Below are positions 1-5,796 of a DNA stretch of 6,476 nucleotides, one piece after another. Source of the DNA: Paracoccaceae bacterium (GTDB lineage: Bacteria > Pseudomonadota > Alphaproteobacteria > Rhodobacterales > Rhodobacteraceae); the NCBI GenBank assembly GCA_004566265.1, contig SPLB01000032.1:1-6476 (forward strand), written 5' to 3'. A program made the position numbers and the translations under genes. How positions within the stretch are numbered: the stretch's first letter is position 1; each line of letters opens with the position of its first letter. The notes below the pieces were generated by a model. It was not told the origin of the DNA. It was given only the letters and a program-made list of their open reading frames with translations, and searched no databases.

Positions 1-2652
1 CGCGATCCGATCCTGCCGAAGTTTGCGGATGACGAGGTCGAGGAACTGCGTCGTCAAGCCAATGAAGGTTTGCAACAACGCCTCGCCGTAATTCCGCATG
101 CGGTCAGTGTCGAAGACTACCAAGAACGGCTCGATTTTGAGCTCGGGATCATCGAGAGCATGGGATTCCCCGGCTACTTCCTGATCGTTGCGGACTTTAT
201 AAAATGGGGCAAGGAACAGGGCATCCCAGTGGGGCCCGGCCGTGGGTCTGGTGCGGGCTCCTTGGTGGCCTATGCGCTCACCGTGACTGATCTTGACCCG
301 CTCCGCTACAGCTTGTTGTTCGAACGTTTTTTGAACCCTGAGCGGGTTTCAATGCCCGACTTCGATATCGACTTTTGCATGGATCGCCGGGAAGAGGTGA
401 TCAAATACGTGCAGCAGAAATACGGCCGCGACAAGGTGGGGCAGATCATCACCTTTGGTGCGCTTCTGTCGAAGGCTGCTGTGCGCGACATTGGCCGTGT
501 GCTGCAGATGCCCTTTGGACAAGTGGACCGTCTGTCCAAAATGATTCCTGTGGAGGGTGTCAAACCTGTCTCCATTGAAAAGGCCCTTCAGGACGAGCCG
601 CGTCTGGCTGAAGAAGCGCGCAGCGAACCGGTTGTGGACCGCTTGCTGAAATACGGTATGCAGGTCGAGGGGCTATTGCGCAATGCGTCGACCCACGCGG
701 CCGGTGTTGTGATTGGGGACCGGCCGCTTGATGCGCTTGTGCCATTGTATCAGGATCCCCGCTCGGACATGCCCGCAACCCAGTTTAATATGAAATGGGT
801 CGAACAGGCGGGTCTGGTGAAGTTCGACTTCCTAGGCCTGAAGACTCTGACCGTTATCCAAAATGCGGTGAACCTGATCCGTAAATCAGGCCGCGACCTG
901 CATGTCGCGGCAGATGGCACAACGCTGTATGAGCCGCCAGACGGCGCGGTGAACGAGATTAACGCGATCCCACTGGATGACAAAGTCACTTATGACCTCT
1001 ACTCTGCCGCGAAAACAGTCGCAGTGTTCCAGGTGGAATCCACGGGTATGATGGATGCGCTCAAGCGCATGAAACCCAACTGCATCGAGGACATCGTCGC
1101 GCTCGTGGCGTTATACCGTCCGGGTCCGATGGAGAATATTCCGACCTATTGCGAGGTCAAAAACGGCCTGCGCGAGATCCAGAGTGTGCACCCGCTGATC
1201 GACCATATTCTCGAGGAAACTCAGGGAATTATCGTCTATCAGGAGCAGGTGATGCAGATCGCGCAGGTGATGGCGGGCTACTCCCTCGGCGGGGCTGACC
1301 TGCTGCGCCGCGCGATGGGTAAGAAGATTAAAGAGGCAATGGACGCAGAGCGTCCAAAATTTGAAAAAGGCGCCGCAGAAAATGGCGTCGACAAGAAAAA
1401 AGCCTCGGAGGTTTTCGACCTTCTTGAAAAATTCGCAAACTATGGTTTCAACAAATCTCACGCTGCGGCCTATGCGGTGGTATCCTATCAAACCGGCTGG
1501 CTTAAAGCGAACCACGCTGTGGAGTTTATGGCCGGCGTCATGAACTGTGATATCCACCTCACAGAAAAGCTTGCCGTCTATTTCGAAGAGGTCAAAAAGG
1601 GCCTCAAGCTGCCTTACGTGGCGCCCTGTATCAATCGGTCGCTGGCGACGTTCGACGTGGTTGAAGGCGCGCTGGTCTATGCGCTGGGGGCGTTGAAAAA
1701 CGTCGGGCTTGAGGCGATGAACCTGATCGTGGATGGACGCGGTGACCAGCCGTTTGTCACTGTCTATGATCTGGCGCGGCGAGTAGACTTAAAAAGGGTT
1801 GGCAAGCGCCCCCTTGAAATGCTGGCGCGCGCCGGGGCTTTTGACGGTCTCGACAAAAACCGCCGCCGTGTGTTCGAGAGCCTGGAAAAACTGGTCGCGT
1901 ATTCTGCTGCAATACAGGAACAGAAGAACTCAAACCAAGTGTCGCTGTTTGGTGATGCAGGCGACGATCTGCCAGAACCCAAACTGGCGCAGGTGCCTGA
2001 TTGGTTGCCCGCCGAACGTCTGAGCGAAGAATTCAAGGCCATTGGCTTTTATCTCACCGGGCACCCGCTTGACGATTATATGCCCGCACTGAAGCGCAAA
2101 GATGTCATGACCTTGGATGAAGTGACCCTGAAGGCCGAGCGCGGACCCTTTATGGCCAAAATGGCGGGCGTAGTTGCAGGCCGTCAGGAACGCAAATCTG
2201 CCCGCGGCAATCGGTTTGCCTTTGCGCAGCTTTCAGACACAAGCGGCGCGTTCGAGGTCACGATCTTTTCTGAAGTTTTGGAGAAATCTCGCGAATTTCT
2301 GGAAACAGGTGCAAAAGTCGTGATTACGGCTGAAGCAACCATGGAAAGCGATCAATTAAAGCTCCTGATGCGCTCTGCGGGTCCGATAGACAGCGCGATA
2401 GCAGATGCGGGGCGGTCTTCGCTGCGAATCTATCTGGAAGACGCTTCTGCAGTGGCCACGGTCGCCACAGTTCTTGAAGATGCAAAACGCGCAGCAAAGA
2501 GTGCCCGTCCGGGAGACGTTTTCCTGTATCTACAGGACCCTGCCTTGCCGGGCGACGTAGAGATGGATCTTGGTCAAAGCTTTCCGATCAACCCGCAGAT
2601 CAAAGGGGCGCTCAAGAGCTTGGAAGGTGTTTTGGAAGTGGAAGAGATATAG
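1..2652 (+). CDS. dnaE: DNA polymerase III alpha subunit, 3'-terminal part (start outside window)
   Basis: Catalytic subunit of the replicative DNA polymerase (C-family), which extends DNA at the fork with the beta clamp and tau/clamp loader. The reading frame is open from base 1, giving 883 residues here. Offsetting by about 279 residues aligns it with E. coli DnaE, so the whole protein would be about 1160 aa; the missing part is the PHP domain and the start of the palm. Visible: GPGRGSGAGS (232-261); the catalytic motif PDFDIDF, whose last two aspartates (codons 122 and 124, nt 364-372) match E. coli D401 and D403; the third catalytic aspartate in KFDFLGL (codon 276, nt 826-828) matches D555. 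Further on are the fingers region, a helix-hairpin-helix region (around codons 530-570), a clamp-binding motif QVSLF (1936-1950) and an OB-fold (about codons 718-800), then the tau-binding C-terminus. No frameshift or missing catalytic residue was seen. The catalytic-residue numbering is recalled from the E. coli enzyme; the rest is read directly. Confidence 0.98.
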   Translation, partial: RDPILPKFADDEVEELRRQANEGLQQRLAVIPHAVSVEDYQERLDFELGIIESMGFPGYFLIVADFIKWGKEQGIPVGPGRGSGAGSLVAYALTVTDLDPLRYSLLFERFLNPERVSMPDFDIDFCMDRREEVIKYVQQKYGRDKVGQIITFGALLSKAAVRDIGRVLQMPFGQVDRLSKMIPVEGVKPVSIEKALQDEPRLAEEARSEPVVDRLLKYGMQVEGLLRNASTHAAGVVIGDRPLDALVPLYQDPRSDMPATQFNMKWVEQAGLVKFDFLGLKTLTVIQNAVNLIRKSGRDLHVAADGTTLYEPPDGAVNEINAIPLDDKVTYDLYSAAKTVAVFQVESTGMMDALKRMKPNCIEDIVALVALYRPGPMENIPTYCEVKNGLREIQSVHPLIDHILEETQGIIVYQEQVMQIAQVMAGYSLGGADLLRRAMGKKIKEAMDAERPKFEKGAAENGVDKKKASEVFDLLEKFANYGFNKSHAAAYAVVSYQTGWLKANHAVEFMAGVMNCDIHLTEKLAVYFEEVKKGLKLPYVAPCINRSLATFDVVEGALVYALGALKNVGLEAMNLIVDGRGDQPFVTVYDLARRVDLKRVGKRPLEMLARAGAFDGLDKNRRRVFESLEKLVAYSAAIQEQKNSNQVSLFGDAGDDLPEPKLAQVPDWLPAERLSEEFKAIGFYLTGHPLDDYMPALKRKDVMTLDEVTLKAERGPFMAKMAGVVAGRQERKSARGNRFAFAQLSDTSGAFEVTIFSEVLEKSREFLETGAKVVITAEATMESDQLKLLMRSAGPIDSAIADAGRSSLRIYLEDASAVATVATVLEDAKRAAKSARPGDVFLYLQDPALPGDVEMDLGQSFPINPQIKGALKSLEGVLEVEEI
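1936..1950 (+). other. Internal beta-clamp binding motif of DnaE (QVSLF)
   Basis: Codons 646-650 encode QVSLF, which fits the bacterial clamp-binding consensus QxxLF. With the 279-residue offset it falls at about 925-929, next to the known E. coli clamp-binding pentapeptide at 920-924. It lies in a polar linker between the helix-hairpin-helix region and the OB-fold, as expected. The motif is seen in the sequence; its role comes from family knowledge. Confidence 0.85.
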
Positions 2653-2739
2653 CCTTTGGGAAATCTCTTGTTGCTTTGAACAATGCCTCTGGCTGTTTGG
2701 GGTTTTGTTGGCATAAATGAGCGCACCTTAGACAGATCT

Positions 2740-2743
2740 GGAG
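2740..2743 (+). promoter_or_regulatory. Ribosome binding site of the KdsD gene (GGAG)
   Basis: GGAG lies 7 nt before the ATG at 2751 and supports that start. The 98-nt gap after dnaE (2653-2750) shows no clear terminator and no convincing -35/-10 pair. Co-transcription with dnaE is therefore possible but not shown. Confidence 0.6.
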
Positions 2744-2750
2744 CTGGCTG

Positions 2751-3722
2751 ATGCATCCCCGCGAACTTACCGACACGGAAACCCTCGATCGCATGGCAAA
2801 TGTCCTGCGGACAGAGGCTGAGGCGCTGGAAATGATGGCGTCAAGCCTTGGGGACTCACATCTAAAGGCAGTCGCTTTGATCGAAGCGATGGAAGGCCGG
2901 GTGATCGTGTCTGGTGTCGGAAAGTCCGGCCATATCGGCAATAAGATCGCTGCGACCTTGGCATCGACCGGTACGCCCGCACAGTTTGTGCACGCAACGG
3001 AAGCAAGCCATGGTGATTTGGGTATGGTCACAGCACGGGACGTTTGCCTGGTGATCTCCAACTCTGGCGAGACAACGGAACTTGCCGATATAATCACCTA
3101 CAGCCGCCGCTTTGCGATTCCATTGATCGCAATTACCCGCAATGCAGAAAGCACGCTCGCGACACAGGCGGATGTCACTTTGTTGCTGCCGAAAGCCCCT
3201 GAGGCTTGCGGTATTGGTATGGCCCCAACCACCTCCACCACGGCCACCTTGGCCATCGGAGACGCCTTAGCTGTGGCGCTGATGGAGCGCTGCGGCTTTG
3301 AACGCGCGGATTTTCAGGTTTTTCATCCTGGTGGGAAGCTTGGGGCGCAGCTGACACGGGTCGACAGCCTGATGCACAAAGGAGATGCCGTGCCTCTGGT
3401 CTCTGAAGGTACCGCGATGTCCGAGGCGCTGATCACTATGACAGCCAAAGGGTTTGGTCTTGCGGGTCTTGTCTGTGATGGCAAGCTGACCGGCATCATT
3501 ACCGACGGTGATTTGCGTCGCAATATGGCGACCTTGATGAGCCAAACTGCGGGAGAGGTTGCCACCCGTGAGCCGCGTGTGATCCGCAGCGGCACTTTGG
3601 CATCCGAGGCGCTGCACGACATGAACAACAACAAAATTTCTGCGTTGTTTGTTTTGGATGACGCTGACCGTGTGGTTGGGGTGCTGCATATCCATGATTG
3701 CTTGCGGGCAGGGATCGCTTAA
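2751..3722 (+). CDS. kdsD: D-arabinose-5-phosphate isomerase, KdsD/KpsF/GutQ family (SIS + 2 CBS)
   Basis: Cytoplasmic enzyme interconverting D-ribulose-5-phosphate and D-arabinose-5-phosphate, the first step towards Kdo for LPS or capsule. The 323 aa match the usual length of about 320-330. Residues 47-200 form the SIS sugar-isomerase domain: GVGKSGHIG (55-63), HGDLGM (87-92), SNSGETTE (103-110), EACGIGMAPTTSTT (151-164) and FHPGGKLGAQL (191-201). K58, E110, E151 and H192 each sit one position before the E. coli KdsD catalytic-site residues K59, E111, E152 and H193, so the site looks complete. Two CBS domains follow (about 206-262, ending TDGDLRR, and 270-323, ending HIHDCLRAGIA). The family and fold are certain. 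The symbol is less so, because kpsF and gutQ paralogues have the same architecture and reaction. No lptC/lptA genes follow it here, so a second, non-LPS copy is conceivable. Confidence 0.92.
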   Translation: MHPRELTDTETLDRMANVLRTEAEALEMMASSLGDSHLKAVALIEAMEGRVIVSGVGKSGHIGNKIAATLASTGTPAQFVHATEASHGDLGMVTARDVCLVISNSGETTELADIITYSRRFAIPLIAITRNAESTLATQADVTLLLPKAPEACGIGMAPTTSTTATLAIGDALAVALMERCGFERADFQVFHPGGKLGAQLTRVDSLMHKGDAVPLVSEGTAMSEALITMTAKGFGLAGLVCDGKLTGIITDGDLRRNMATLMSQTAGEVATREPRVIRSGTLASEALHDMNNNKISALFVLDDADRVVGVLHIHDCLRAGIA

Positions 3723-3884
3723 CCGGGCGCAAATCGGCTGCATCCAGTGGAATTAAGGCCGGACTTTTGGGTATGTGGACCAGTATGATGTCCGGGCGCG
3801 CCGATTTCTGGTTCTGACCTGCAAAAGGCATCTCTGAACGGACGCGCAGCGGTTTTCGGTATCGGATATTTTGTGGCAAAGGCG

Positions 3885-3907
3885 AAAAACAAGAGGTTGC
3901 CTCTTGT
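3885..3907 (-). terminator. Possible intrinsic terminator for leftward transcription (azlCD side)
   Basis: ACAAGAGG (3889-3896) and CCTCTTGT (3900-3907) form a perfect 8-bp stem with a 3-nt loop. Read on the minus strand, the stem is followed directly by a run of T (3889-3885, the first of which pairs in the stem). On the plus strand no T-run follows, so it would act only leftwards. It lies about 250 bp past the azlD stop and beyond the IS remnant, so it may end the azlCD transcript or be a relic of the element. The stem is short and only moderately GC-rich. Confidence 0.45.
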
Positions 3908-3964
3908 GGCTGGGTTCAGGTGGCTGCGCACCGCGCGTGTGGATCCGCGCTGAAGTGCATCTGC

Positions 3965-4125
3965 GGAGCATCAGGCTCTTCTGGCGTCCATGCCGCCAGA
4001 AGAGCCCGCCACTTGTAAAGCGTGGCGCTTCTCATGCCGTGCTCACGGCAGAGCTTGGCGGCAGGCACGCCGCTCTCCATCAGTGCCAGTTCCACAGAAT
4101 TTTTGACACGACTGAGCAGGTGCAC
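3965..4125 (-). pseudogene. IS3-type transposase OrfA remnant, frameshifted and truncated
   Basis: The minus strand encodes a helix-turn-helix segment typical of IS3-family OrfA (HTH_Tnp_1 type): ESGVPAAKLCREHGM, followed by SATLYKWRA (4077 down to about 4003). The family pattern continues with two residues and then GGMDA. Here GGMDA is encoded at 3997-3983 but in a different frame: 5 nt instead of 6 separate it from KWRA, i.e. a net 1-nt loss. The N-terminus is also damaged: the usual leading segment of about 20 residues is collapsed to a short stretch around KNSVELALME. After GGMDA the similarity fades within a few codons. No OrfB (DDE domain), terminal inverted repeats or target-site duplication can be seen. 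It is a dead fragment; exact ends are uncertain. Confidence 0.75.
3974..4006. repeat. Perfect 13-bp inverted repeat with 7-nt loop inside the transposase remnant
   Basis: GGCTCTTCTGGCG (3974-3986) and CGCCAGAAGAGCC (3994-4006) are exact reverse complements around the loop TCCATGC (3987-3993). The inner four base pairs are part of the sequence encoding GGMDA; the outer nine replace what would normally be ordinary coding sequence. There is no T-tract on either side, so it does not look like an intrinsic terminator. The 1-nt frameshift of the transposase lies within the right arm. Confidence 0.9.
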
Positions 4126-4157
4126 CGCCTGTCCTGGCGGTTCAGCAGACTGCGGCG

Positions 4158-4454
4158 TTACGCAAATTGGCGCAGGCCTGCGACAATCAAAATCCCTACC
4201 AGCATTGAAATTGGTAGGTTGCGGGTTCTTGCAGCGACCAATAGCACGGTGCCGCCGGCGAGCAGCTCGATCGTGCCGCCTTTAAGCATCATCAGTGCAA
4301 CAAGCGCTGCGATCAGACAACCGGGTAAAGCCTCCAGCCCTCGGGTCCATGCGCCGGACTGTGGAAGGCGCAAGGCGAGGAAATACCCGCTCAGTCGGAT
4401 TGCAAAGCTCGCTAAGCCAAGCCCAATCACGGTCAGCCAGATTTCATTCTTCAT
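4158..4454 (-). CDS. azlD: AzlD-family branched-chain amino-acid exporter, small subunit
   Basis: Small integral membrane partner of AzlC (compare YgaH of E. coli YgaZH and BrnE of C. glutamicum BrnFE), which exports branched-chain amino acids or their analogues. The 98 aa from ATG 4454 are the normal AzlD size. A longer upstream start at 4514 is open but would put 20 non-hydrophobic residues in front and a much larger overlap with azlC. At 4454, AGGGG lies a few nt upstream. Hydrophobic segments lie at roughly residues 5-29, 42-57, 60-76 and 79-95, with the AzlD-like RLSGYFLALRL (20-30) and EALP (41-44). The start lies inside the end of azlC (11-bp overlap), which suggests translational coupling. 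Substrate is inferred from the family only. Confidence 0.9.
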   Translation of the reverse strand: MKNEIWLTVIGLGLASFAIRLSGYFLALRLPQSGAWTRGLEALPGCLIAALVALMMLKGGTIELLAGGTVLLVAARTRNLPISMLVGILIVAGLRQFA

Positions 4455-5142
4455 GACGAACCCCTGCAACAACGGCTCCGCTGACTGCGCCGAACAGCAG
4501 GGCCCAACCTGCAAAATCAGGGATCGTTAGAACAAAAACAGCTACGATCCCGGATGCGGTCAGCCAGGGCGCAAGGTCTCTTTTTCCACGCCAAAGCCCC
4601 GGCAGAAGTGCGATGAAAACCGCGACAATCGCAAAATCTAGACCAAAGCGCGCGGGATCCGGGATCCCTCTGGACAGCACCGCGCCCACGCTGGTTGAAA
4701 AAACCCATACCAGTAGCAAAAGGGCGCCGCCGCCAAAAAGATACCAATAGCTTGCCAATGCTCCACGTTGTTTGGCGGTTTGCATCAGCGCAACAGAAGC
4801 ATCAGTGGCCAGATGTACGCCGGTTGCAATCTGCCACCAAGGGCGCTGAATGAGCGCGGCACGCATGCTGGCGGTAATCAATAGAATGCGCAGGTTTAAG
4901 GCCGCACCGGCCACCACGGCTGCTGCCACCCCTGCGCCCGCCGTGAGTTGATCCAAGGCAACAAGTTGGGCAGAGCCGCCAAACACCATTGCGCTCATGG
5001 TGAAGGATTGGAGAAAGGAAAATCCCGATTGCGTTGCCACCAGACCAAATGCCGTACCATAGGTCGCAGCCGCAAATGCCATTGGCAGGATATCGCGAGC
5101 TCCCAGCAGGAGATCAGAGATCGTTTCTGAAGATGCACGCAT
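4444..5142 (-). CDS. azlC: AzlC-family branched-chain amino-acid exporter, large subunit
   Basis: Large membrane subunit of the AzlCD exporter in the inner membrane. The start chosen is ATG 5142 (232 aa, typical for the family), preceded by AAGG about 9 nt upstream. The frame stays open to an ATG at 5187, but those 15 extra residues are not AzlC-like and the DNA there carries operator-like repeats. Family features: ILPMAFAAATYGTAFGL (18-34), MVFGGSAQLVALD (52-64), ALNLRILL (81-88), TDASVAL (113-119) and LDFA (168-171). About five to seven hydrophobic segments are visible, the clearest at 50-80, 135-157, 168-184, 194-207 and 210-227. It is followed by the overlapping azlD. Some databases misname this family an ABC transporter permease; no ATPase is present nearby. 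Substrate (valine, leucine, isoleucine or methionine) cannot be read from the sequence. Confidence 0.92.
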   Translation of the reverse strand: MRASSETISDLLLGARDILPMAFAAATYGTAFGLVATQSGFSFLQSFTMSAMVFGGSAQLVALDQLTAGAGVAAAVVAGAALNLRILLITASMRAALIQRPWWQIATGVHLATDASVALMQTAKQRGALASYWYLFGGGALLLLVWVFSTSVGAVLSRGIPDPARFGLDFAIVAVFIALLPGLWRGKRDLAPWLTASGIVAVFVLTIPDFAGWALLFGAVSGAVVAGVRHEE

Positions 5143-5162
5143 CTGGATTGACCTTATCTGCA

Positions 5163-5173
5163 GAACAGTGTTC
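5163..5173. promoter_or_regulatory. Candidate operator half of the divergent azlC/regulator region (GAACA-G-TGTTC)
   Basis: Perfect inverted repeat of 5-bp arms around a single base, centred at 5168. It uses the same half-site as the larger repeat at 5181-5197, and their centres are 21 bp apart, about two helical turns. It lies just upstream of the azlC start and would fall in the azlC leader. The half-site match is seen; protein binding is inferred. Confidence 0.4.
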
Positions 5174-5180
5174 GCTTTGT

Positions 5181-5197
5181 CGAACATACGTTGTTCG
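5181..5197. promoter_or_regulatory. Candidate operator: inverted repeat CGAACA-N5-TGTTCG
   Basis: CGAACATACGTTGTTCG is a perfect 6-5-6 inverted repeat centred at 5189, between the divergent azlC and the XRE-cupin gene. An additional TGTTCG half-site lies at 5169-5174. A dimeric helix-turn-helix protein encoded next door is the natural candidate to bind it. It overlaps the possible azlC -10 element, which would fit repression of azlC. Binding is an inference. Confidence 0.55.
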
Positions 5198-5210
5198 CCA
5201 AAAAGTACAA
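5183..5210 (-). promoter_or_regulatory. Possible azlC promoter (weak -35/-10)
   Basis: On the minus strand TTGTAC (5210-5205) and TATGTT (5188-5183) are separated by 16 nt. The -10 matches the sigma-70 consensus at four of six positions and the -35 at three of six. Transcription would begin near 5177, leaving about 35 nt before the azlC ATG. The match is weak and rests mainly on position and on its overlap with the inverted repeat. Confidence 0.3.
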
Positions 5211-5218
5211 GAGTTCAT

Positions 5219-5224
5219 TATAAT
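5219..5224 (+). promoter_or_regulatory. Consensus -10 (TATAAT) overlapping the first ATG of the regulator gene
   Basis: TATAAT matches the sigma-70 -10 consensus exactly but overlaps the ATG at 5223. No good -35 is found 16-18 nt upstream (around 5195-5202). If used, transcription would start near 5231, almost at the second in-frame ATG (5232), making a leaderless message. It may equally be a chance match. Confidence 0.25.
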
Positions 5225-5780
5225 GCACGGCATGACACCCAATGACCTGATTGCGAATGCCATTCAGCGAGAACGGAGCCGAAGGGGGTTGAGCCTTTCT
5301 GCTTTGGCGGCGCAGGCGGGTTTGGCAAAATCGACGCTGTCTCAATTGGAATCCGGAAAAGGAAACCCAAGCATTGAAACGCTTTGGGCTATTGCCGAGA
5401 CTTTGGATGTGACGTTCTCCACTTTGTTCGAGGTCAGCAAACCGGATGTGAGCCTTGTGCGGGCGCATGAGGGGGCACGGCTGGGATCGGATCACTCGAC
5501 CTTTCAGACCACGCTTCTGGCCAATTGCCCGACTGGGACACGGCGCGATGTTTATCGCGTCGACCTCGAACCCGGCACAATCCGACGCTCCACCCCACAC
5601 CCAACGGGCACCGTTGAACATACGATTGTGTGTGCGGGGCAAGCCCGCGTGGGGCCGCTGGAGGCCACACAGACCCTGAATGCGGGCGATTACTACCGCT
5701 ATCCTGCGGACCGGCCACATGTGTACGAGGCGATGGAGCCTGGCACTCAAATGGTGGTTGTGATGGAAACGCGGGATTGA
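5223..5780 (+). CDS. XRE-family HTH transcriptional regulator with C-terminal cupin domain
   Basis: DNA-binding regulator of 185 aa. Residues 9-68 form an XRE helix-turn-helix: ANAIQRERSRRGLSLSALA, then the recognition-helix region KSTLSQLESGKGNPSIETL (36-54). Residues about 108-183 form a cupin, a small-ligand sensing barrel, with H...E...G elements around PHPTGTVEHTIVCAGQARVG and a second motif GDYYRYPADRPH. It is transcribed away from azlC across an 80-bp region with inverted repeats, the standard arrangement for a local regulator of an exporter, so it probably controls azlCD and itself in response to an amino acid or related metabolite. The start at 5223 has AAGAG 9 nt upstream; ATG 5232 is an alternative that removes only three residues. 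The open frame extends further upstream, but that part runs antisense into azlC and is not family-like. No specific orthologue name is recognised. Confidence 0.9.
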   Translation: MHGMTPNDLIANAIQRERSRRGLSLSALAAQAGLAKSTLSQLESGKGNPSIETLWAIAETLDVTFSTLFEVSKPDVSLVRAHEGARLGSDHSTFQTTLLANCPTGTRRDVYRVDLEPGTIRRSTPHPTGTVEHTIVCAGQARVGPLEATQTLNAGDYYRYPADRPHVYEAMEPGTQMVVVMETRD

Positions 5781-5796
5781 TGTTGTGCGGCCGACC

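Larger units (their letters stand above)
3723..4157. other. Gene-free interval between convergent kdsD and azlD, containing IS debris
   Basis: This 435-bp stretch separates the stops of kdsD (+) and azlD (-). Positions 3723-3880 show no recognisable protein in any frame; only short open frames with shuffled composition are present. Positions 3885-3907 hold a terminator-like hairpin for leftward transcription. Positions about 3965-4125 hold a degraded IS3-type transposase piece with a perfect inverted repeat. No tRNA or other RNA gene was recognised. Confidence 0.7.

Noticed and set aside
1111..1557. 148-codon open frame on the minus strand inside dnaE
   Set aside because: It is antisense to conserved polymerase motifs and has no family-like sequence; typical shadow of a GC-rich gene.
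2653..2750. Promoter or terminator between dnaE and kdsD
   Set aside because: TTG-rich stretches are present (for example around 2700-2712) but no -35/-10 pair with acceptable spacing and no stable hairpin was found.
3267..3743. 158-codon minus-strand open frame opposite the CBS region of kdsD
   Set aside because: Antisense to conserved CBS and SIS motifs, no family resemblance.
3974..4006. The 13-bp palindrome as a bidirectional terminator between convergent genes
   Set aside because: No T-tract follows on either strand, and its core is explained by the transposase coding sequence.
4124..4141. GC-rich hairpin ACCGCC-N6-GGCGGT just past the azlD stop as a terminator
   Set aside because: Only six base pairs and no T-run on the minus strand; too weak to call.
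3871..4530. 219-codon plus-strand open frame spanning the IS remnant and azlD
   Set aside because: It runs antisense to the recognisable OrfA helix-turn-helix and to the whole of azlD; its composition is not protein-like beyond that.
5034..5222. N-terminal extension of the XRE-cupin open frame
   Set aside because: These 63 codons lie antisense to azlC and over the operator region; the helix-turn-helix begins right after the ATG at 5223, which has a usable ribosome site.
5154..5750. 198-codon minus-strand open frame opposite the XRE-cupin gene
   Set aside because: The plus strand carries a clear helix-turn-helix and cupin; the antisense frame has no recognisable domain.
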